Notes under the pieces: generated by a model
Databases searched by the model: none
What the model was told of the DNA's origin: nothing
Seen by the model: only the letters and a program-made list of their open reading frames with translations
Position numbers and translations under genes: made by a program
In this document: one piece after another, positions 17,368 through 25,490 of the stretch
How positions within the stretch are numbered: position 1 is the stretch's first letter
How the letters are laid out: each line of letters opens with the position of its first letter
Source: a bacterium
Lineage (GTDB): Bacteria > Chloroflexota > Dormibacteria > UBA8260 > Bog-877
DNA: 32,001 bases
NCBI GenBank assembly: GCA_021802115.1
Contig: JAKABA010000028.1
Span: 1 to 32,001 of the forward strand
Direction: 5' to 3'

Positions 17368-17897
17368 GAGCTCACCCGCCGATGCTTGGAGAGATAAACC
17401 GCGCCCACCGCCGCCACCAGCAGCAGCAGCGAGGTGACCTCGAAGGGCAACAGATAGGTGGTGAAGAGCTGCTCGCCCAGAGTCTGGACCTGGCCGTGGG
17501 CGTCCACCAAGCTCGGTGCGAATGGACCCAGCGCGCCATGGAACTGGCCGTTACTGGTGACCGTGATCCCGTTCAAAGCGAGCCGACCGATCACGACCGT
17601 GAAGACCGCTGCCAGGACTCCGCCAAAGAGCATCCGCAGCTCCAACGGGCGGACCCGTTCCTCGGCGCCCGGGGAGAGCAGGGCGATGATGAACACGAAC
17701 AGGACCATCACCGCCCCGGCGTAGACGATGATCTGCACGGCCGCCACGAACTGGGCGTCCAGGAGCAGGAACAGGACCGCCAGCGAGACCATGTTCAGCA
17801 CCAAGCTGAGCGCCGAGTAGAGGGTGCGCTGACTCAGCACCACGCCGACGGCGCCTCCGAATGCCAGCACGGCCGCGATCCCAAAGATCACCGTCAT
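17364..17897 (-). CDS. nuoJ: NADH-quinone oxidoreductase subunit J
   Basis: A 177-aa membrane subunit with five predicted helices. The conserved TM3 segment GAVMVLFVFIIALL matches the family's pi-bulge helix. The frame is open 58 codons further upstream, but that stretch is Arg/Gly-rich and antiparallel to nothing recognisable. The ATG at 17897, overlapping the nuoI stop as ATGA and followed directly by TM1, is the natural start. Confidence 0.94.
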   Translation of the reverse strand: MTVIFGIAAVLAFGGAVGVVLSQRTLYSALSLVLNMVSLAVLFLLLDAQFVAAVQIIVYAGAVMVLFVFIIALLSPGAEERVRPLELRMLFGGVLAAVFTVVIGRLALNGITVTSNGQFHGALGPFAPSLVDAHGQVQTLGEQLFTTYLLPFEVTSLLLLVAAVGAVYLSKHRRVSS

Positions 17898-18484
17898 ATG
17901 GGCGCTGCGCCTCCCCCACTCCCACGGGACCCGGGGATCGGGGGCCGTAGCCCCGGAGCCGAGCCGGCGGGCCCCTGATGGCTCGAGCCCGCTCCCAGTG
18001 GACTCGTTTGGGGCGCGGGCACCCCGCGGCCCTCGGCGACCCCCTGAGCCATGGGGTGGAACCCGGGCCAAGCCTCGAGCAGGTCATCCTTGGTCGCCAC
18101 CAGGCGCTCCCGCTTGTAGTCGGCCAGATCCAGGCGGGGGCCGAGCGTGATCGCCTCCGTGGGGCACGCCTCGGCGCAGTACCCGCAGTAGATGCAACGC
18201 ATCAGATTGATCTCGTAGCGGACCGCATACCGCTCTCCTGGGGACACCGGATGCTGGGGGTCGTTCTCGGCCGCCTGGACGTAGATGCAGCCCACGGGGC
18301 AGGCGCCGGCGCAGAGCTCACAGCCGATGCACTTCTCAAGGCCATTGTCGTACCGATGCAGAATGTGACGGCCGCGATGGCGTGGTGGCACCGGCCTTTG
18401 CTCCTCGGGATATTGGATGGTGATCGGCTTGGTCATCATCTCCCGGAGGGTGATCCGCAGACCCCCGACCATTTCACGAAACAT
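17894..18484 (-). CDS. nuoI: NADH-quinone oxidoreductase subunit I (2x[4Fe-4S])
   Basis: A 196-aa ferredoxin-like subunit that carries electrons through clusters N6a and N6b to N2. The two motifs are CIGCELCAGACP (Cys52, 55, 58, 62) and CIYCGYCAEACP (Cys97, 100, 103, 107). The core ends near residue 145. A tail of about 50 residues rich in Gly, Pro, Ser and Ala follows, longer than in most homologues. The ATGA overlap with nuoJ at the end of this tail supports it as truly coding. GAGGTGA (18491-18497) precedes the ATG, and there are 35 bp to nuoH. Confidence 0.95.
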   Translation of the reverse strand: MFREMVGGLRITLREMMTKPITIQYPEEQRPVPPRHRGRHILHRYDNGLEKCIGCELCAGACPVGCIYVQAAENDPQHPVSPGERYAVRYEINLMRCIYCGYCAEACPTEAITLGPRLDLADYKRERLVATKDDLLEAWPGFHPMAQGVAEGRGVPAPQTSPLGAGSSHQGPAGSAPGLRPPIPGSRGSGGGAAPI

Positions 18485-18519
18485 GAACTGTCACCTCGTG
18501 GGCCGCAACCAGTTGGCCA

Positions 18520-19578
18520 TCAGTGCAGGGCCACGAACACGCTGGTGAGCAGGACGTTGGCCATGCCCAGAGGCAGCAGCACCTTCCAGCCAAACTGCAT
18601 CAGCCGGTCGTAGCGCAAACGGGGGAAGGTCCAGCGCACCCACATCATGACGAAGATGAGCAGGCCCACCTTGGCCCCGAACCATAGTGGCCCCAGCCAG
18701 TTTGGCAGGAAAAAGAAGGGGCCCATCCAACCCCCCAGGAACATCACGGTGGCGATTGAGCAGACCGTGATCACGTTGACGAACTCAGCCATTTGCAAGA
18801 GGCCGAACCGCATCCCCGAGTATTCGGTGTGGTAGCCGGCCACCAGCTCCGACTCCGCCTCGGGCAAATCGAACGGAAGCCGGTTGGTCTCGGCCAGGGC
18901 ACCCGTGAAATAGAGCAGGAACCCCATCGGCTGGAGGAACACGAACCAAAGCGAATGCTGCTGATTAACCACGGTCTCCAAGTTCAGCGAGCCCGCCAGC
19001 AGCACCGGTCCGATCAGGGCGAAGCTGACCGCCATCTCGTAGCTGATCAACTGAGCGGCGCTCCGCAATCCCCCCAGCAAGGAGTACTTGGAGTTGCTGG
19101 CCCATCCTGCCAGAAAGATCGAATACACCCCCAGCGAGGTGATCGCCAGGATGAAGAGCAGCCCCACATTGATGTTGGCGACGTCCCAATGCAGCGGGTA
19201 GCCCCCCGGGCAGCTGGCCGAAAGCGGCCCCGCCCCGTGGGTTCCGGCGATGCAGATGGTCTGGTTCACCGGGATCGCCGCGAAGGCAAAGAGTGCCGCA
19301 CAGGCTGCCAGCGCGGGCGCCAAGAGATAGAGGAAACGGTCTCTGCCCTCCGGTGCCACCTTCTCCTTGAAGAGCAGCTTTACGGCGTCGGCGGCCGGCT
19401 GAATGAGTCCGAAAGGGCCCACCCGGTTGGGGCCGTAGCGCAGCTGGATTCGCGCCGAGACCTTGCGCTCGATCAAGGTCAGGTAGGCGAAGCCCGTCAG
19501 CAGGACGATGATGACCAGCAACCCCTTCACCACCGTCACCACTACCGCCAGCAGCACGGAGGTGGCCGCGGGACTCAA
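18520..19578 (-). CDS. nuoH: NADH-quinone oxidoreductase subunit H
   Basis: A 352-aa membrane subunit with eight or nine helices that forms the quinone chamber with NuoB and NuoD. The hallmark LIERKVSARIQLRYGPNRVG (first matrix loop) and AETNRLPFDLPEAESELVAG (third loop) are intact. The loop after TM2 carries an extra 20-25 residues with two cysteines (in TICIAGTHG and SASCPGG), absent from typical NuoH and perhaps disulfide-bonded outside. The start is TTG at 19578, overlapping the nuoG stop as TTGA. Confidence 0.95.
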   Translation of the reverse strand: MSPAATSVLLAVVVTVVKGLLVIIVLLTGFAYLTLIERKVSARIQLRYGPNRVGPFGLIQPAADAVKLLFKEKVAPEGRDRFLYLLAPALAACAALFAFAAIPVNQTICIAGTHGAGPLSASCPGGYPLHWDVANINVGLLFILAITSLGVYSIFLAGWASNSKYSLLGGLRSAAQLISYEMAVSFALIGPVLLAGSLNLETVVNQQHSLWFVFLQPMGFLLYFTGALAETNRLPFDLPEAESELVAGYHTEYSGMRFGLLQMAEFVNVITVCSIATVMFLGGWMGPFFFLPNWLGPLWFGAKVGLLIFVMMWVRWTFPRLRYDRLMQFGWKVLLPLGMANVLLTSVFVALH

Positions 19579-21488
19579 CTACCCGGCTCCCAATGAGCCC
19601 TCAGCCCAGCCTGGCAGCCCCGGTAGGCGGGAACCGCAGCGGCCAGCAGCTCGAACACCGGTGCGGCCAGCGCCTGCACCCCGAGGTCAGCTCCCAACCC
19701 AGCGGCCAGATCGCCCAGGATGCGCAGGTCCGAGGGAAAGGTGAACTTGGGCTCGACAGCGGTCCGCACCCGTTGCACCCTGCCCTCGGTGTTGGTTACG
19801 GTGCCAGCCTTCTCGGCGATCGTCCGGCCCGGCAGCAAAACCGTGGCTGCCCGGCTGGCGACCCCCTGCCAGGCGGTGACGACCACCGCCACGTCGACCT
19901 TGGCGAGAGCCTCTTGAAACAGCCCCTCAGCCTCGAAGTCAGCGCCGTCGCCAACCGCGAGGAGCGCCTTGATCTGGCCGGCGACGGCAGCCTCCAGAAG
20001 TTGTCGGCCGAAGAGGCCCGAGTGCTCCAGGGACCGGTACCCGGGGCCGAGATTGGGGAGCAGCCCAAGGTCCTGGCAGCCCCGGCTGTTGACCGCCTCG
20101 GTGATGGTCAGGACCGCCGCATCCCGGTCAGCTGAGCCGGCCTTGGCGAGCAATCCCATGGCAGCCGCTCGGTCCGCCTGCGCGGCCACGATGCCGATCC
20201 GCCCGGCCGCCGGCAGCTGCTTCACCACCTGAGCCGCTGAGAACGTCTCCGGCACCCGCAGGATTTGGCGCCCCGACTTGTTGGCCACCTTGTAGAGACG
20301 CAGGGTCAGGACCGGGCTGAGACGCTCCGGTCGATCTCCGATCACCACCACGGCGTCACAACCCTCCAGCTCCGCGATCCCGAGCCGGAACTGTTCGGGA
20401 GAGATCCCCTCCAGGGGTTCATAGCGGTGGTCGACATGGGGGGTGGCGATCACCTCCCGAGCGAGCCACTGGAGCACAAATGCCTCCTCATTGGTCATCC
20501 GAGGAGACCCCAGAACCCCGACCGAGGTGCCCCCGTGGTCGCCTCTGACCCGCAGCAGCGCCCCAGCGGCACGAGCCACCGCGTCCTGGTACGAAACCGC
20601 CTGGCGAAGCCCCCCCACCCGCGCTTCGGGGTTGATCACCCGCTCGGGACGGTTGAGCTCCGGAAAGCCGTACCGTCCCTGGTCACACAGCCAGCTGTCG
20701 TCCACGTCCGGGTTGTCGTTGCTGGCATAGCGCGCGATCTGCTCCTCGCGAGCATCGACGAAGATGTTGCACCCATAACTGCAGTGGGAGCAGACGCTGG
20801 CGGTGCGACGGAGGTCCCACGGTCGAGCGCGAAAGCGATACTGGCGGTGGGTGAGGGCGCCGACAGGGCAGATCTCCGGCAGGTTGCCCTGGAACTGACT
20901 CTGAAGCGGCTGGCGCTCAAAGCTGTCCACCACCGTATGGACTCCCCTCTCCTGGAGCACGATCTCCCGCTCGCCGGTGATCTCCTCGTAGTAGCGCACA
21001 CAACGCCAGCAGAGGATGCAACGTTCCTGGTCAAGCATAATTTTGTCCGACAGCTTGACCGCCTTGTCGAAGTGGACTTTCTCAGTGATGCTGGAACGAG
21101 CTCGCCCGGGACCGTAGCGCTGGGTGAAATCCTGAAGGTCGCACTCGCCTCCGCGGTCACAGACCGGGCAGTCCAGGGGGTGATTCAGCAGTAGGAATTC
21201 CAGGTTGCCGTCTCGGAACTTGCGCACCTGCTCGGTCTGGGTGCGGACCACCATCCCCGGGGCCACCCTGGTGGCACAGGCCGGCTGGAGCTTGGGTAGC
21301 CCTTCCACTTCAACCAGACACATCCGGCAGACCGCGACCGGCTCCAGCTTCTTGTGGGCGCAGTAGACGGGCACGAAGACCCCGGCCTTTTCGCAGGCGT
21401 CCCAGACCAGGGTCCCCGGCGGAACCTCGACCGGGCGCCCATCGACGGAGACGTTGACCAACTCAGCTACGGTGGATGCGTCAGCCAC
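19575..21488 (-). CDS. nuoG: NADH-quinone oxidoreductase subunit G
   Basis: A 637-aa iron-sulfur subunit of the peripheral arm. Ligands are present for N1b (Cys43, 54, 57, 71), N5 (His103, Cys107, 110, 116), N4 (Cys157, 160, 163, 207) and also N7 (Cys233, 236, 240, 268), a cluster kept only in some bacteria. The C-terminal molybdopterin-oxidoreductase-like domain is present but short; E. coli NuoG is about 900 aa and Thermus Nqo3 about 780. The start is GTG at 21488, directly abutting the nuoF stop (TAG) with no gap, and the end overlaps nuoH. Confidence 0.95.
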   Translation of the reverse strand: MADASTVAELVNVSVDGRPVEVPPGTLVWDACEKAGVFVPVYCAHKKLEPVAVCRMCLVEVEGLPKLQPACATRVAPGMVVRTQTEQVRKFRDGNLEFLLLNHPLDCPVCDRGGECDLQDFTQRYGPGRARSSITEKVHFDKAVKLSDKIMLDQERCILCWRCVRYYEEITGEREIVLQERGVHTVVDSFERQPLQSQFQGNLPEICPVGALTHRQYRFRARPWDLRRTASVCSHCSYGCNIFVDAREEQIARYASNDNPDVDDSWLCDQGRYGFPELNRPERVINPEARVGGLRQAVSYQDAVARAAGALLRVRGDHGGTSVGVLGSPRMTNEEAFVLQWLAREVIATPHVDHRYEPLEGISPEQFRLGIAELEGCDAVVVIGDRPERLSPVLTLRLYKVANKSGRQILRVPETFSAAQVVKQLPAAGRIGIVAAQADRAAAMGLLAKAGSADRDAAVLTITEAVNSRGCQDLGLLPNLGPGYRSLEHSGLFGRQLLEAAVAGQIKALLAVGDGADFEAEGLFQEALAKVDVAVVVTAWQGVASRAATVLLPGRTIAEKAGTVTNTEGRVQRVRTAVEPKFTFPSDLRILGDLAAGLGADLGVQALAAPVFELLAAAVPAYRGCQAGLRAHWEPGS

Positions 21489-22772
21489 CTATGCGGCCAC
21501 CTCGGATCCGGCTCGGACCGGGCAGCGGCCGGCCCCACAGTGGCTCTCGAACTCCTCCGGGAACATTCGCAGGGCGGACATGACAAACCACGTCGCCGTA
21601 TCCCCGAGCGGACAGAAGCAGCGACCGTCCATATTCGCGCAGATGTCGGAGAGCTCGGCCAGCTCCGCGCGGCTGGCGAGTCCCGCCTCGAGCCGGTGCA
21701 TCAGTTCACTCTCGAAATAGGTACCCTCCCGGCAGGGCACGCACTTGCCGCACGACTCGTGACGGTAGAAGTCGACCAGGCGGCTGGCCACATCCACCAG
21801 GCAGGTGGAGTCGTCCATCACCACCAGGGCGCCGGCCCCCAGCGAGGATCCCGCCTCCGCCACCGCCTTGAAGTCGAGCGGGACATCGAGATGTTGGGGG
21901 CCGAGGACTTGCATCGATCCCCCCCCAGGCTGCATCGCCTTGAACCGACGCCCCCGCCAGACCCCGCCGGCCAGCTCGAGCAGATCTCGGAAGGTGGTCT
22001 TCCCCATGGGCACTTCAAACGTGCCCGGGCGCTCGACATGTCCGCTCACGCAAAAAAGCCGCGTCCCCGGGCTTGCCTCGGTGCCCAGAGCCGCATACCG
22101 CGCCCCGCCCTCGGTCACGATGTAGGGTAGGTTGGAGAGCGTCTCGACGTTGTTGACCACCGTCGGTTGGCCGTAGAGGCCCTTCACAGCCGGGAACGGC
22201 GGCTTGAGCCGGGGCTGCCCGCGCCGCCCCTCCAGAGAGTCGAGCAGCGCCGTCTCCTCGCCGCAAATGTAGGCACCCGCTCCACCATGGACGATCAGCT
22301 CACAGTCCCACTTGGTACCCAGGACGCCCTTTCCCGCGTAGCCCGCCCGGTAAGCCTCCCTGGCCGCTCCCTCGAGCAACTCCCGCTGGAAGCGATACTC
22401 CCCCCGGATGTATATGAACGCGTGAGTCACCTGGAGCGCATAGGCGGCAATGAGGACCCCCTCGAGCAGCTGATGGGGAAATTCCTCCATCAGCACCCGA
22501 TCTTTGAAGCAGCCAGGTTCGGACTCATCCGCGTTCACGCACAGGTAACGAGGGAAGACGTCCTTTGGCAAAAAGCTCCACTTGGTCCCGGTTGGGAAGG
22601 CCGCCCCCCCGCGTCCACGCAAACCCGACGCCTTGACCTCGGCGACAATCGCCTCCGGTCCCATCTGGATCGCCTTGCGCAGCCCCTGGTAGCCTCCGAC
22701 CTTCTCATAGCCGCCGAGGGTGGTCAGTCCGGGGGCTCCCAGGTGGCGAGTGAGAACCTTCTCGTCGTCCAT
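21489..22772 (-). CDS. nuoF: NADH-quinone oxidoreductase subunit F (NADH/FMN site)
   Basis: A 427-aa subunit that oxidises NADH with FMN and holds cluster N3. The glycine-rich NADH/FMN loop LRGRGGAAFPTG (51-62), NADESEPGCFKDR (80-92) and GAGAYICGEETALL (164-177) are intact. N3 ligands are Cys341, 344 and 347 in SCGKCVPC, plus Cys387 in CFCPLGD. A TTG one codon upstream (22775) is possible, but the ATG at 22772 shares its A with the nuoE stop (TGATG) and is preferred. Confidence 0.96.
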   Translation of the reverse strand: MDDEKVLTRHLGAPGLTTLGGYEKVGGYQGLRKAIQMGPEAIVAEVKASGLRGRGGAAFPTGTKWSFLPKDVFPRYLCVNADESEPGCFKDRVLMEEFPHQLLEGVLIAAYALQVTHAFIYIRGEYRFQRELLEGAAREAYRAGYAGKGVLGTKWDCELIVHGGAGAYICGEETALLDSLEGRRGQPRLKPPFPAVKGLYGQPTVVNNVETLSNLPYIVTEGGARYAALGTEASPGTRLFCVSGHVERPGTFEVPMGKTTFRDLLELAGGVWRGRRFKAMQPGGGSMQVLGPQHLDVPLDFKAVAEAGSSLGAGALVVMDDSTCLVDVASRLVDFYRHESCGKCVPCREGTYFESELMHRLEAGLASRAELAELSDICANMDGRCFCPLGDTATWFVMSALRMFPEEFESHCGAGRCPVRAGSEVAA

Positions 22773-23302
22773 CAATCGAGGTCCCGCGGCTCGCTGTTGC
22801 GGATCTTGGTGAGCACCTCTTCCGCCCGTTCAGGGTTCAGGTTCTCGTAGCTGAAACGGTCCACCTGCATCATGGGAGCGCCCCCGCATGCGCCCAGACA
22901 CTCGACGGTTCCCTCCAAAGTGAACGCCCCATCCGTCGTGGACCCGCCGTCCTCGACCCCCAGCCAGTTCTCCAGATGTCGGAGCAACTCATCGGCCCCC
23001 CGCAGGCCACACGAGACATTCCGACAGACCTGGATCTGGTGCCGCCCGGGTTGATGGTTGAAGTACATGGAGTAGAAGCTTGAGACCGCCTCCACGTCTC
23101 CTGCCAGCAAACCCAGTTCGGTGGCCACCACCTCCAGTGACCAAGCGGGCAAGTAGGCGAGCTCATCCTGGATCGCCCAAAGCGCAGGCAGCACGGCCGA
23201 GCGGGGCGACGGGTACAGGTCCCGCATCTGGCGGATCCGAGCCAGCGTTGCCGCGTCCAAGGCACCGGCATGGTCGGCTCCGACCATCTGTGGGTCAGCC
23301 AC
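22772..23302 (-). CDS. nuoE: NADH-quinone oxidoreductase subunit E ([2Fe-2S])
   Basis: A 176-aa thioredoxin-like subunit with an N-terminal helical bundle. It carries cluster N1a on Cys93 and Cys98 (VCRNVSC) and Cys135 and Cys139 (ECLGACGGAP). It is the first gene of the second nuo run and must be expressed either from its own promoter in 23303-24183 or by a very long read-through from nuoD. The start is taken as GTG at 23302; an ATG five codons later (23287) is the alternative, and neither has a strong ribosome-binding site. Confidence 0.95.
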   Translation of the reverse strand: MADPQMVGADHAGALDAATLARIRQMRDLYPSPRSAVLPALWAIQDELAYLPAWSLEVVATELGLLAGDVEAVSSFYSMYFNHQPGRHQIQVCRNVSCGLRGADELLRHLENWLGVEDGGSTTDGAFTLEGTVECLGACGGAPMMQVDRFSYENLNPERAEEVLTKIRNSEPRDLD

Positions 23303-24183
23303 GGGCGGCGCCCCCCCATGGGGGCCCCAGCTGAGATAGGCCCATCCCCCCCGGAACGTGGCCGGCGCGCGACTCCATGCCCCTGCTCATTCCCCCCCAC
23401 TTTACCAACCCAAAGCCCCGGGCCGGATGGCCGCGAGCCGCGACTTCGTCCCCTTGGTACGGCCGCGCAGGGGACGAAGGCGCGGCGCCGCAGGCCGGCG
23501 CCATCTACCGTGTCGAGGCCGGGCCCGGCCCACTCGAGGCCGGCTGGGCCGATCACAACTCCTGCTCCCACGGCCGGACCGATGGGCTCCCGATCTGAGC
23601 ATCCGCCCCGGCCCCATCGGCCAGCTGGATGTGAGCTTGAGCCGACCCTGCTACCCGTCTCGGTCGACTGGCACGCCGGGTCGCTAATCTTGGCCAGCAA
23701 GATGATCGTGCCCACAGAGTCGGATCGGGCCGCGAGCGGGGCGATCGTCCAGCCCACCCTTCCCGCTCCCGCGGCAAGCGGCCCGGGGTCGAGAGGTACT
23801 GGCCCCACCGGTTCGGCTGCGCTGAGCCGCGGAGAGAGTGAGGAAACGTCCTGCCCCCTGGCTATCACCGGCCGAGTGCCCATGCCCCTTGAGCGCACCG
23901 CCCCGATGGGCCGCCATCCCTTGGCCCCACCGCCGGCGGACCAGTTGCCAGGGGCGCCACTGGTGTCCGGCCCGGCCAGAGCCAGGCCAACGCCTAGCCA
24001 CCAGCGGTCGACGGTCGCGAGGCGAGCCCATCGGCCGAATCGGGCAGATGCTTCTCACCCTCAGGCGACTTGTCCTATGGCCATGGCCCGCTCCCCCAAG
24101 CGGGCCCCTGCCACCCTGCTGTGACCGGCAGCTCCGGACCACCTCCCCGGGGAGGGGCCGCAGACCTTCGGACCCAGCGGCAA
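23303..24183. other. Long non-coding spacer inside the nuo locus
   Basis: About 880 bp between nuoE (leftward) and the flippase (rightward). Long open frames cross it on both strands, but they are Pro/Arg/Gly-rich with no domain and no ribosome-binding sites, as expected by chance in GC-rich DNA. It should contain the promoters for the nuoE-N run and for the flippase. TAAAGT (minus strand, 23399-23404) is a weak -10 candidate without a matching -35. A 14-bp perfect palindrome lies near its right end and is listed separately. Confidence 0.5.
24142..24155. promoter_or_regulatory. 14-bp perfect palindrome upstream of the flippase gene
   Basis: CCTCCCCGGGGAGG is a perfect inverted repeat with no spacer, ending 28 bases before the flippase ATG. 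It could be an operator for a dimeric regulator, or a chance palindrome in GC-rich DNA. It is too far from the ATG to act as a ribosome-binding site. Confidence 0.25.
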
Positions 24184-25440
24184 ATGGGCCGCCGATCGCT
24201 GCGGACGTTGGCTCGAAGTCCCCTGGTCCGGCACAACCTCCTCTACCTGGTAGGCATCGGAGGCTCCGGAGCGGGCGTGCTGGTGGCCCAGGCCTATGGC
24301 GCCCACCACCTGACCGCAGCCGCCAACGGGGCGTCCACTTCGGTGGTCGCCGTCCTCAACCTGCTGTACACCATGTCGTACGTGGTCGCCGCCGGAGCGG
24401 CCCGCGAGGTGGCCGCGGCAGTCGCCCAGGGAATGCCGGCCGCGGCCCAGTGGCCGAGTCTCCGGCGCAGTGGTTGGAAGATCGGGCTGGCCCTGGGCGC
24501 GGCGATGATCCCCCTCGATATCGTGCTGGCGCTGCTGCTGCGACTGCCCGATCCCTGGGTCCTAGCAGTGGCCGTGATGGCAGGTCCGGTCGCGGCCCTG
24601 GGTGGCTCGCAACGAGGCTACCTTCAAGGGGCACGTGACTTCCGCCGCCTAGCCTTTAACTTCCTCCTCTATGGGGGCACCATGGTGGTGATGGCCGTGG
24701 TGCTGCTCAAGCTGGGGCTCGGGGCCACCGCGGTGCCCCTGGCATCGGTCGCGGGGGCCCTGGGGTCGGCCGTTTATCCCAGACATGGCGCAGTGCAAGG
24801 CTCGGGCCGCCGGGCCCACCCGGGCCCACTCATCGATTCCAGTGTGGTGGCTGGTGCGGCGACAGCACCGATTTTCAACAACTTCGATGTCGTCGCCGCC
24901 CGCCACGTCCTCAGCCCCTACGGCGCCGGACTCTATTCTGGGCTCTCGGTGATGGGGAAGATCCTCTTCTTCGGCACCAGCAGTCTTAGCGCCGTGATGT
25001 ATCCCCGGGTGGCCGCCGCTCCGACCGCCAGGCTCCGGCGCCAGCTCCTGCTCCAGACCCTGGCGGCCCTCGCTGTCATCGACGGGCTGGTGCTGGCAAC
25101 GTATGCAGTTTTCTCTCGGCAACTGCTAGGAATCGTTCTCGGGCACCAGTATCAGAGCGACTCCTCGCTGCTGCTGCTTTTCAGTGCCGGGGTGGCGGGC
25201 CTGACGGTGGTGAACCTGCTGGTTTACTTCAGCCTGGGAGCCCGAGAGAAGGGGTTCGCGGTGGTGCCGGCGATCGGAGTCCCGGTATTGATCGGTTGGC
25301 TCTTCACGTCACCGCCAGAGGTCGCTGCCTTCGTCCCCCGGATCGCTTCAGCACTGCTTGTTCTGGCGGCCCTCGAGGCCCTGATCGTCGTTCCCAGAGC
25401 CCTTCGGACCAAGCCCACGCCGGTGGCTGGGCAGGGTTGA
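24184..25440 (+). CDS. Polysaccharide flippase-like membrane protein (MATE/Wzx superfamily)
   Basis: About 418 aa with 11-12 hydrophobic helices arranged as two halves, with a central break near VYPRHGAVQGSGRR. The pattern GASTSVVAVLNLLYTMSY in the first half and FNNFDVVAARHVLSPYGAGLYSG at the start of the second fits the oligosaccharide-lipid flippase group, where the latter segment is typical. It would move a lipid-linked glycan across the membrane; the substrate is unknown. The frame is open back to 24070, but that stretch is Pro/Gly-rich, so the ATG at 24184 is chosen just before TM1. The gene is convergent with nuoD (50 bp between stops) and divergent from nuoE, and so splits the nuo locus. 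Confidence 0.78.
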   Translation: MGRRSLRTLARSPLVRHNLLYLVGIGGSGAGVLVAQAYGAHHLTAAANGASTSVVAVLNLLYTMSYVVAAGAAREVAAAVAQGMPAAAQWPSLRRSGWKIGLALGAAMIPLDIVLALLLRLPDPWVLAVAVMAGPVAALGGSQRGYLQGARDFRRLAFNFLLYGGTMVVMAVVLLKLGLGATAVPLASVAGALGSAVYPRHGAVQGSGRRAHPGPLIDSSVVAGAATAPIFNNFDVVAARHVLSPYGAGLYSGLSVMGKILFFGTSSLSAVMYPRVAAAPTARLRRQLLLQTLAALAVIDGLVLATYAVFSRQLLGIVLGHQYQSDSSLLLLFSAGVAGLTVVNLLVYFSLGAREKGFAVVPAIGVPVLIGWLFTSPPEVAAFVPRIASALLVLAALEALIVVPRALRTKPTPVAGQG

Positions 25441-25490
25441 ATTAGCTCGTCCGGCAGCTCCGGGCCCAGGCCGTGCCGAGCCCGCCGCAG

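Noticed and set aside
22870..23898. 342-aa minus-strand open frame overlapping nuoE
   Set aside because: It overlaps nuoE in a different frame, and the non-overlapping part is Gly/Pro/Arg-rich without motifs.
23270..24124. 284-aa plus-strand open frame across the nuo spacer
   Set aside because: Pro/Arg/Ser-rich with no hydrophobic core, no domain and no ribosome-binding site; the antisense strand is also open, which is typical of GC-rich chance frames.
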